Assembly (NCBI GenBank): GCA_964550025.1
Contig: CAZJYI010000034.1
Location: 1 to 64,000 of the forward strand
Source: CAZJYI01 sp964550025
GTDB taxonomy: Bacteria > Verrucomicrobiota > Kiritimatiellia > UBA8416 > CAYOBW01
Direction of reading: 5' to 3'
DNA: 64,000 nucleotides
Notes under the pieces: model-generated
Told to the model about the DNA's origin: nothing
Database searches by the model: none
Seen by the model: the letters and a program-made list of their open reading frames with translations, nothing else
Program-made: the position numbers and the translations under genes
Shown: positions 42,643 to 50,439 of the stretch, piece by piece
How positions within the stretch are numbered: position 1 is the first letter of the stretch
Layout of the letters: every line of letters starts with the position of its first letter

Positions 42643-44187
42643 ATGAACAGACCAAACATCCTGATCTTCATGACAGACCAGCAGCGCGCCTGTTCCGTGT
42701 TGCCCGACGATCCATACAAGGCCATCACGCCCGTGCTGGACGAGTTCCGGAAGGAAGCGGTGACCTTCAGTCGCGCCTTCTGCCCCTCGCCGCACTGCTG
42801 CCCGTCGCGCGCGTCTTTCATGACCGGCCTGATGCCTACACAGCACGGGGTGTGGCACAACGTCAACGTGGCCAACGCCATCACGCGCGGTCTCAAGGGG
42901 CACGTGCGGCCGTGGAGCGTGGACATGCGGGCGGCGGGATACCGCATGCTGTACTCGGGCAAATGGCACGTCAGCAACCACCAGCCGCCGCGCGACTACG
43001 GATGGGAGCATGTCTACCCCGAGGAGATGTGCCATGGCGCCGGCATGACGCTGGAGGAACAGGATGCCGAGGCCCTGGAGCGCGAGACGAACCGTGTGAG
43101 GCAGAGTTTCGGAACAGTGCGCAGCAATGCGCGCGAACCCGGTGAGATCGAGCGTCCGGGGCTGCCGCGCTACGTTCACTACGGCACCAAGGAGAACCCT
43201 TTCAACGACGGGACGGTGGTTGACGCCGCCTTGGCCGCCATGGACGGACTGGATGGGCAGGAACCGTGGTGCCTGTATGTGGGAACTCTGGGCCCGCACG
43301 ATCCCTACGTCCCGCCGAAGCGCTTTCTCGATATGTACGACGGCATGGAGTTCCCGCTGCCGGACACTTTCGACGATCCGATGGACGACAAGCCGGCGCT
43401 CTACCGCCGCACCCGCGACCGGTTTGCCCAGCTCAGCCGGGATGAACACCGGGACGCCATCAAGCACTACCTTGCGTTCTGCTCCTACGAGGACTGGCTC
43501 TTCGGGCTGTTGATCGAAAAGCTCAAAGAGCGCGGTGAGTATGAGAATGCGGTGATCCTCTACGTTTCCGACCACGGCGACTACCTCGGCGACCACGGCC
43601 TGTGGTGCAAGGGTCTTCCGTCGTTCCTCAGCAACTACCACGTGCCGGCCATCATGAAAGTGCCGGGCGGACAGGAGGGCGCAATGTGCAACGAGCTAGT
43701 CTCCTTGTGCGATTTTGGGCCGACCTTCCTGGAGCTGGCTGGTGCGGAGAGCCCGGTAGAATTTGCGGGACAGAGCCTGGCGCCTCTCCTTGCGCAAGCC
43801 GGCACCGGAGACTCCGCTTCGGAGCCGGATAAGCCCCCGACTCGGGACTCGCGACTCGCGACTCGCGACGCGCGATGTCCTCCCTGGCGCGACGCCCTCT
43901 TTTTCCAGACCAACGGCAACGAGACCTACGGCATTCAGCGCTCCGTCGTCACGGACAAGTGGCGCTTCGTCTACAACGGGTTCGACTACGATGAGCTGTA
44001 CGACCTTGAAAACGACCCCGGGCAGATGGTGAATCTCGCCCGCGATACGAAATCCCGCCCCGTTGTCGAGGAGATGTACCGCCGTATCTGGGATTTCGGT
44101 CTGGCGCACGAAGAGCACCTGGTGAACGGCTACATCATGACGGCGCTGGCCGACTACGGCCCGGGGGTTGCGCGGAGCGGGCTGTAG
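42643..44187 (+). CDS. Sulfatase without signal peptide
   Basis: A 514-residue sulfatase with signature CCPSRASFMTG (Cys52, second Cys53), so the formylglycine precursor is present. NILIFMTDQQ, GKWHVSNHQ and VSDHGDYLGDHG are typical. Unlike the other three sulfatases here it starts directly at the catalytic domain with no signal peptide, so it is probably cytoplasmic. GGGGAG precedes ATG 42643. A 7-nt repeat tract (43841-43875) lies inside the frame at residues 400-411. The stop TAG (44185-44187) is part of a GTAG-headed repeat. Likely co-transcribed with the CoA-transferase fusion. Confidence 0.9.
   Translation: MNRPNILIFMTDQQRACSVLPDDPYKAITPVLDEFRKEAVTFSRAFCPSPHCCPSRASFMTGLMPTQHGVWHNVNVANAITRGLKGHVRPWSVDMRAAGYRMLYSGKWHVSNHQPPRDYGWEHVYPEEMCHGAGMTLEEQDAEALERETNRVRQSFGTVRSNAREPGEIERPGLPRYVHYGTKENPFNDGTVVDAALAAMDGLDGQEPWCLYVGTLGPHDPYVPPKRFLDMYDGMEFPLPDTFDDPMDDKPALYRRTRDRFAQLSRDEHRDAIKHYLAFCSYEDWLFGLLIEKLKERGEYENAVILYVSDHGDYLGDHGLWCKGLPSFLSNYHVPAIMKVPGGQEGAMCNELVSLCDFGPTFLELAGAESPVEFAGQSLAPLLAQAGTGDSASEPDKPPTRDSRLATRDARCPPWRDALFFQTNGNETYGIQRSVVTDKWRFVYNGFDYDELYDLENDPGQMVNLARDTKSRPVVEEMYRRIWDFGLAHEEHLVNGYIMTALADYGPGVARSGL
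43841..43875. repeat. 7-nt tandem repeat inside sulfatase gene
   Basis: Units CTCGGGA, CTCGCGA, CTCGCGA, CTCGCGA, CGCGCGA. The insert encodes TRDSRLATRDAR-like sequence in a surface loop before the conserved C-terminal part and keeps the frame open (35 nt repeat within a longer in-frame insert). Confidence 0.85.
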
Positions 44188-44287
44188 CGTAACGCGCCAG
44201 GCGTTCCGATCCACTTGCACGGTCGGAAGACTTGGCGTCTTCCGCTCACGCACACCCCGGTAGCGGAACGCGCCAAGCGTTCCGATC
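44184..44287. repeat. Three REP-like hairpins after sulfatase, first overlaps stop
   Basis: 44184-44211 (GTAGC, GTAACGC, loop GCCAG, GCGTTCC, GATC), 44224-44246 (CGGAAGAC, TTGGC, GTCTTCC, GCT) and 44260-44287 (GTAGC, GGAACGC, GCCAA, GCGTTCC, GATC). The TAG of the first is the sulfatase stop codon. Confidence 0.85.
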
Positions 44288-44663
44288 CCGCATTCGTAAT
44301 CGGTCCTTGCAACAGCACGTCGACTTGTATATTGTATACAATCTACGGTCTGCAGAGGGTCTGCTGGGCCATTATGGCAGGGAGAGGACCGCGGTCGGAG
44401 GGTTCAGAGGGGGCAGGCAGCCGATACGGGCGGCCCGTCATTGACGGAATCAAGCACATTATTCCACGCAAACGCGTATAGATGCCCGGCAAGATTCGTG
44501 ATCAAATAATGTTAATAATGGGCATGAGAGGCGGGCATAGGGGTGACAACGTAATCCGAATGTCTACTTTTCACCGCTTTTTGTCATATAATGTCGATGG
44601 AAGGTGAACTGAGATTTACAGGAAAGAGAATGGTTGAACTGTAAGAGGACTAAGGAGGGGAGC
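44188..44663. other. Intergenic region before the first giant gene
   Basis: A 476-bp region. After the REP-like hairpins there is a 12-bp perfect palindrome, ATTGTATACAAT (44331-44342), then AT-richer sequence (44500-44600) unlike the surrounding DNA. A TATAAT at 44587-44592 is a possible -10 without a convincing -35. It probably carries the promoter and control region for the giant surface protein. Confidence 0.5.
44331..44342. promoter_or_regulatory. Candidate operator palindrome
   Basis: ATTGTATACAAT is a perfect 12-bp palindrome with a GTATAC core, flanked by further AT-rich bases. The form resembles GntR-family operators (GT-n-AC core). It lies 322 bp upstream of the giant gene's ATG. 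A regulator gene is not seen nearby. Weak call. Confidence 0.25.
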
Positions 44664-47600
44664 ATGAGAAAGGCATTTCCGTTGGTAGCCGCAGCCCTGT
44701 TGGGCGCAATGATGAGCGCGTCGCTGCAGGCGGCGCTCGTGACCTGGGACGGTGAGGTTGGCGGCAACTGGAGCCAGCCGACCAACTGGGTGGGCAACGC
44801 CGTGCCCTCGGCCGGTGACAGCCTCGTGTTCACCGGAACAGTCAATACGACCACGATAAACGACATTGCCGACGGGTTTGCGGTGGGGGGCATCGTGTTC
44901 ACCAACACCGGTGATGGCGAGAGCTTCACGCTCCAGGGCGCCAACGGAATCACGCTGGGAGGTGATATCGAGACCGCGGCCATGTCCACAGGCTCCGTCA
45001 CCGACACGATCAATCTCAACGTGCAGCTCAACGGCAACCGCACCATTCTCACGGGCGACGATCACGACTTGAAAATCTCGGGCATCATCGGCCAGGATGG
45101 CTCCGCTAGAACGCTGACGAAGCTCGGCCTCGGTATCCTGAATCTCTCCGGCGCCAACACCTTCAATGGCCTGACCATCGGCAATGCGCAATACGACTAC
45201 GACTGGAACATCGTCCGGATCGGCGTCGATCCGGTCGGTTCCGTCGGCAACATTACCAGCAGCGCGCTGGGGACGGGAACCGTTACCGTGGCGGGCGGGC
45301 GGATCATGTCCGCCGACATGACGCCCCGCACCATTCTCAACGACCTCATCGTGAACGGCGGAACGGGCGGTGGCGCCATGCGCCTCGGAGATGCCGCAAA
45401 CAACGGCAAGCTGACCTTTGAGGGCGGTATCAACCTGACGGCCAACAGAACCATCACCACTACCAGCGACGCGGATTTCAACGGCGCTCTGACCGGCGGC
45501 ACGACAAGCCGGGTCACCAAGAACGGCGGCGGGACGTTGACGCTCGGCGCCGCCAACTCGAACAGCGGGTTCTACGTGTCGGCCGGCACCCTGGCGATCA
45601 AGCACAACGATGCCCTGGGTGGCACCGACAACCAGCTCCGGGCAGGCGGTGCGACGCTCCTGATGCACGACGGGATCACCGTCAGCGCCCCGCTACGCAT
45701 CGACAACAATGGTAACACCAAGCACCTCAGGCTCGAGGGCGGTGCTTCGAACACCGCCGAGTATGCCGGTACGATCACCCTGGCCGAGACCGGCGGCGGC
45801 AACTTCCGCGTCTATCCGCAGGCCACCGGCGGGGACTGGAACTTCAACCAGGTACTGACGGTTTCGGGCCAGATCACGGGAAACAGCTTCACCGGCGGAA
45901 CGGACGCCATCGAGATCCGGACCGACGGCGTGTTGGCGCTGACCAACCCCGATAACGACTTCACGGGCGATATCGAGCTCTTTACCGGCGGCTGCACGCT
46001 TCGCGTCGGCGACGGGGCTGCGCTGAGCGATGCGACGGTCAAGCTGATCGCGGGGAGCACCAAGGTGCGGCTGGCCAACGGCGTCACCGTCACCAATGCG
46101 CTCCTTATCGACGACAACGGCGGCCGCAAGCAGATCCGGCTGGAGGGGACAACGGGGAATGCCGCGGCCTGGAATGGCCCTGTCACCGTGCAGGAATCGG
46201 GCGACGCGAACTTCGAGCTTGTTCTCAACGGCAACACCAACAACGGAGGCGCGGCCGGCGGCGTCACCAACGACCCAACCCAGGTGCTGACGATCGGCGG
46301 CCCGATCACCTCGACCAACGGTGCGGGCGTCGCGATTCTCGGTGACGGGATCGCCGTATTGAGCAATCCCTCCAATGACATCACCCACTTGATCAGGGTG
46401 AACCACAGGGTGAACAACAACGGTTCAACGCTGCGGATCATGGACAGTGGTGCCGTCGGCAGTTCGGACACGAACACGATCATCTTGCAGCGGGCGAATA
46501 GCTGGCTGGAGCTTGCCGACGGAGTAACGCTGGGGACGCAGAGCACCTTCCAGGTCAACGACACGGGTAACAACCATGGGCTGCGCGTCTACAACGCGCT
46601 GGACGGTGTTGCGGAATCCGCGACAGTCGCGTGCAACATCATGATTGACGAACCCAATCCCGACCAGTCCCGCTTCGTGGTGCCCGACGCCATGGACACG
46701 CTCATCATGACGGGGGTGATTGCGAACCTCTCCACCAACAAGGCGGGAACCATGAACACGCGCGGTGACGGGACGGTCGTCTTCAACGGCAGCGCGCCGA
46801 ACACCTTTTCAGGCAACATCCGGATTGGGGATGGAGGCGTTTCGAGCTGGAACGGGACAACCGGGAACAAGCACGGTTTCGTGGTGGTCAACCGCGACGA
46901 TGCGCTGGGGACGGGATCGCTCGACGGCCGCGGCGCACAGCTCCAGGCGGGAGTTGCGGGCCTGACGATCACCAACGACATCATCTTCGGCAACGGCCAA
47001 CTGCGCCTGGGCGGGACCAACGACTTTGAGCTCAGCGGCGACGTGACGGTGACCGGCACGGACGTCATCGCCCACTACGGGCTGGAGGGGCACACCGTCA
47101 CGCTGAGCGGAGACATCGACATCTCGAGCAGCAACGGGACACTGCGCATCGAGGGTGGGAACAACTACGACCACGGTACGCTGGTCTTCAACGGCACGAT
47201 TACCGGGACCAATGGCGGCAACTTCGAGGTGGACTACCGCTACGACGACTGCGACGTCTACCTGAACGGGACCAACACTTACACGGGCAAGACCCGTGTT
47301 GAGGACGGCATCCTGCACGTCTACCAGGAAGCGAACCTGGGCGGCAACCCCGCCGTGTTTGACCCCGATGCGCTGGACCTGTCCCCAAACCAGGGGTCCA
47401 CGCTCCACGTCACGGAGACGTTCTCCATCGACGACCCCAATCGCGGCATCACGGTTGGCGGCACCCAGGGCGACGACGTATTCGACGTGGATGCGACGAA
47501 GACGCTGACCATCAGTCCCGCCAATGTGATCGCCTACAGCGGCGCCGGTGCGTTCGATCTGGTGAAGGCCGGCGACGGCACGCTGGTTTTGCAGGCGGCG

Positions 47601-50216
47601 AACACGTACACCCTCGATACGCGCATCGACGGCGGTATGCTGGTGGTGACGAATGGTGCCGCCATTGTCGACACGACGGCGGTGGTCCTGGCCGACGCGA
47701 CGGGAGCGGTCTTCCGCCTCGACAGCAGCGAAACCATCGGCTCGTTTTCGGGCGGCGGCGCGGCCGGCGGCAACGTCGAACTCCAGGCCAACAGCCTGAC
47801 CACGAGTAACGCGACCGACACCGCCTTTGCCGGCGTCATCAGCGGAAGCGGCAGCGTGACCAAGAACGGCGACGGAGCACTGTCGCTTTCAGGCGCCAAC
47901 ACACTCACGGGTGCGACCCTGATCAATGCCGGCCGCCTGAACCTGTCCGGGAGCATCGGCGGCGCGCTCACCATGACCGACGGCACGACCCTGGCCGGCG
48001 AAGGCAGCGCCGCGGGCAAGGTGACGCTCGGCTCGGCGACCGGCATCGACCTGGCCGTCGACGGTTCCACCGAAACGGCGGCTTTCAGCGCTCTTGGCGG
48101 TCTCGACGTCAGCGGCGGCACGCATACTGTCATTCTGGAAGCGGCGCCGGTAACCGGCGGAACGTTCACGGTCATCAACTACGCCGGCACCCTCACCGGT
48201 GACGAAACCAACTTCCAGCTTCAGGATGCCGCCAACTACCGTTCCGCCGTCTTTGCCGACACCGGTTCGGCCATCACGCTCAACGTCGGCAACCAGGCCC
48301 ATGCCTGGGACAACGGGCAGGGCAACGGCCTGTGGGACATCAACGCGTCCACGAACTGGACTTCGGCGGACAGCAAGTTCTTCAACGGCGACTCGGTCAC
48401 CTTCGGAGACACCGGCGCGGGTGTCGTCACGCTGCAGACGAACGTTACCGCGGGCCTGGTCCTGTTCACCAACACGACCGGCAACGCATACGTGGTGAGC
48501 AACGCCGTGGCGGAGACCCTTGCGGCCCCGAGCGGACTCTCCGTTATCGGTTCCGGCGACGTGACCATCGAAGGTGTCATCGCCGGAACAACGCCGATCA
48601 CGCACGCCGGGAGTAGCGTCCTGACCTTGGCGGCCTCGAACACGTTCACCGGCGGCATCACGGTGAAACCCGGTGCGACCCTCAAGGCGGGGGGCGTCAT
48701 CCACCCCGCCGAAAGCAAAGCGTTCGGCGCGATCTCGCAAAGCACGGCCGTCACGGTCGAGCCCGGAGGAACGCTCGACGTGAACGGCAATCGCCGGTTT
48801 AAGACGTACGGCGCCGGCAGCATCGTCGTGAGCGGCTCCGGCGTTGGCGGGAACGGGGCGATCGTGAACACGGGGCCAAGCGGAAACAACGCCTTCTCCA
48901 CCCAGCTCACCCTCGCCGGCGACACCACCGTCGGGGGCACGGCACGCTTTGACATCGACAACACCATCCGGACCAGCGTGCCGGGCATCACGTTCACCAA
49001 GGTTGGCCCCAGCCAGGTTGTTCTCGCCGGCAACAACGATTCCGCCTCGATCTCCAACTTCGTGGTCAATTCCGGGATCCTTCAGTTCGAGAACAACGAC
49101 GCCGGCGGCAACGCGCACGTGACGGTGAACGCCGGGGGGATCCTGCGCGCGTGGGTGGGAGCCGACGGCACCCGCCCGGTCGAGAACACCGTCACGCTGA
49201 ATGGCGGGCGGATTGACGGTATCGGCACACGGACCACCGCTCGCTACCAGGGCGCCATCGCTGTGGTCGCGGACAGCCGGATCGATCCCAACAACAATGT
49301 CCGTATCATCGAGCTGGCGGGAACGATCACCGGCACCAACCGAATCGACATCGGCAACGGGACAACCCGACTGACCGGGGACATTTCCGGTTTCACGGGG
49401 GCGTTGCACTTGAACGAGGCGAACGCCATTCTGGCCATGGGCGGCACCGACAACGCGGCCAACACGTTCTCCGCCATTGCCGGCACGTTCGTCGAGAACG
49501 GTGGTGCAACAGCCGGCACGCTCACGCTGGGAGGTGACAACGCCGATATGGCTCCGCCCTGTGTCTTCCGTGACGGCGTGGGCGGCGGTGCGCTGGGGCT
49601 GACCAAGGCGGGCAGCGGCACGCTGACGCTCACGGAGACCAACACCTACACCGGCGTAACCACCATCAACGGCGGCACACTGCTGGTCAACACCATCAGC
49701 ACCAACGCAAGCGGCGCCGTGATCGTCGCCGCGGGTGCGACGTTCGGCGGAACCGGCAGGGTTGTCGGCCCGGTAATGGTCGACGGCACAGTGGCTCCAG
49801 GGGCGAGCATCGAATCGCTGCGTACGGGAGCGGTCAGCTTCCGGGACGGCTCGGCCTATGCGTTCGAGATGGACTCCAGTGCCGCGGTCGAGATCGGCGC
49901 CGACCTTCTGACAGCCTACGGCGATCTCAGCCTCGACGGGACCGTCAACCTGGTGCTCACCGACATTGCGGCGTCTCCCGTGCCGCAGGAGATCACGATT
50001 ACTCTGATCAACTACACCGGGAATTGGAATGGCGGGACGTTCACACTCGGCAGTACGGTGTTGAACGACGGCGACGAGTTCAAGACCGGTGGTAAGGCAT
50101 GGATGATTGACTACGACGCCACCGCCGGCGGAGCAAACTACGCCGCGGACCAGACTGGCGGCCAATTCGTGAACATCACAGCCGTGCCATGGGGCACGAC
50201 ACTGATCGTGCGGTAG
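44664..50216 (+). CDS. Giant secreted beta-strand-repeat protein 1
   Basis: A 1850-residue exported protein built of autotransporter-associated beta-strand repeats (TIGR02601/PF12951 type), e.g. TKAGSGTLTLTETNTYTG. The ATG at 44664 has AGGAGGGG upstream and gives signal peptide MRKAFPLVAAALLGAMMSASLQA. Module 1 opens with TWDGEVGGNW (about residue 33). Module 2 opens with AWDNGQGNGLWDIN (about 1212). A closing module, NYTGNWNGGTF...GGANYAADQTGGQFVN, ends the protein at LIVR. I see neither a C-terminal beta-barrel nor a PEP-CTERM or sortase signal, so the anchoring route is unclear. It probably forms a long beta-helix on the surface. Almost Cys-free, rich in Gly, Asn and Thr. Confidence 0.88.
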   Translation: MRKAFPLVAAALLGAMMSASLQAALVTWDGEVGGNWSQPTNWVGNAVPSAGDSLVFTGTVNTTTINDIADGFAVGGIVFTNTGDGESFTLQGANGITLGGDIETAAMSTGSVTDTINLNVQLNGNRTILTGDDHDLKISGIIGQDGSARTLTKLGLGILNLSGANTFNGLTIGNAQYDYDWNIVRIGVDPVGSVGNITSSALGTGTVTVAGGRIMSADMTPRTILNDLIVNGGTGGGAMRLGDAANNGKLTFEGGINLTANRTITTTSDADFNGALTGGTTSRVTKNGGGTLTLGAANSNSGFYVSAGTLAIKHNDALGGTDNQLRAGGATLLMHDGITVSAPLRIDNNGNTKHLRLEGGASNTAEYAGTITLAETGGGNFRVYPQATGGDWNFNQVLTVSGQITGNSFTGGTDAIEIRTDGVLALTNPDNDFTGDIELFTGGCTLRVGDGAALSDATVKLIAGSTKVRLANGVTVTNALLIDDNGGRKQIRLEGTTGNAAAWNGPVTVQESGDANFELVLNGNTNNGGAAGGVTNDPTQVLTIGGPITSTNGAGVAILGDGIAVLSNPSNDITHLIRVNHRVNNNGSTLRIMDSGAVGSSDTNTIILQRANSWLELADGVTLGTQSTFQVNDTGNNHGLRVYNALDGVAESATVACNIMIDEPNPDQSRFVVPDAMDTLIMTGVIANLSTNKAGTMNTRGDGTVVFNGSAPNTFSGNIRIGDGGVSSWNGTTGNKHGFVVVNRDDALGTGSLDGRGAQLQAGVAGLTITNDIIFGNGQLRLGGTNDFELSGDVTVTGTDVIAHYGLEGHTVTLSGDIDISSSNGTLRIEGGNNYDHGTLVFNGTITGTNGGNFEVDYRYDDCDVYLNGTNTYTGKTRVEDGILHVYQEANLGGNPAVFDPDALDLSPNQGSTLHVTETFSIDDPNRGITVGGTQGDDVFDVDATKTLTISPANVIAYSGAGAFDLVKAGDGTLVLQAANTYTLDTRIDGGMLVVTNGAAIVDTTAVVLADATGAVFRLDSSETIGSFSGGGAAGGNVELQANSLTTSNATDTAFAGVISGSGSVTKNGDGALSLSGANTLTGATLINAGRLNLSGSIGGALTMTDGTTLAGEGSAAGKVTLGSATGIDLAVDGSTETAAFSALGGLDVSGGTHTVILEAAPVTGGTFTVINYAGTLTGDETNFQLQDAANYRSAVFADTGSAITLNVGNQAHAWDNGQGNGLWDINASTNWTSADSKFFNGDSVTFGDTGAGVVTLQTNVTAGLVLFTNTTGNAYVVSNAVAETLAAPSGLSVIGSGDVTIEGVIAGTTPITHAGSSVLTLAASNTFTGGITVKPGATLKAGGVIHPAESKAFGAISQSTAVTVEPGGTLDVNGNRRFKTYGAGSIVVSGSGVGGNGAIVNTGPSGNNAFSTQLTLAGDTTVGGTARFDIDNTIRTSVPGITFTKVGPSQVVLAGNNDSASISNFVVNSGILQFENNDAGGNAHVTVNAGGILRAWVGADGTRPVENTVTLNGGRIDGIGTRTTARYQGAIAVVADSRIDPNNNVRIIELAGTITGTNRIDIGNGTTRLTGDISGFTGALHLNEANAILAMGGTDNAANTFSAIAGTFVENGGATAGTLTLGGDNADMAPPCVFRDGVGGGALGLTKAGSGTLTLTETNTYTGVTTINGGTLLVNTISTNASGAVIVAAGATFGGTGRVVGPVMVDGTVAPGASIESLRTGAVSFRDGSAYAFEMDSSAAVEIGADLLTAYGDLSLDGTVNLVLTDIAASPVPQEITITLINYTGNWNGGTFTLGSTVLNDGDEFKTGGKAWMIDYDATAGGANYAADQTGGQFVNITAVPWGTTLIVR

Positions 50217-50235
50217 GACAAGGTGTGCTCCGGCC

Positions 50236-50271
50236 CTATACGTCCCATACGTCCTATGGGTCCTATAAGTC
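50236..50271. repeat. 9-nt degenerate tandem repeat
   Basis: Four 9-nt units, CTATACGTC, CCATACGTC, CTATGGGTC, CTATAAGTC, just after the first giant gene and before the promoter of the second. Confidence 0.8.
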
Positions 50272-50336
50272 GCCCGGAATGCAGCGGAAAAGGGCTGGAA
50301 TCCTGGCCCTCTGGCGCTGCTGTACAGCGGATTTGA

Positions 50337-50367
50337 TTGACGGGGGGAGCCCCCTGTATGGTACAAT
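50337..50367 (+). promoter_or_regulatory. Candidate promoter of the second giant gene
   Basis: TTGACG (50337-50342) and TACAAT (50362-50367) with an extended -10 element TGG just before it. The spacer is 19 nt, slightly long. It contains the perfect palindrome GGGGG-AG-CCCCC, which could shorten the effective distance or bind a protein. The ATG lies 72 bp downstream of the -10. Confidence 0.4.
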
Positions 50368-50439
50368 ATGTGAACCTGTGAAGTAATTAACTCATGTGTG
50401 ACTAGCTGCCGTTTGCGCAGACTGGAAGGGAGTTCAGCA

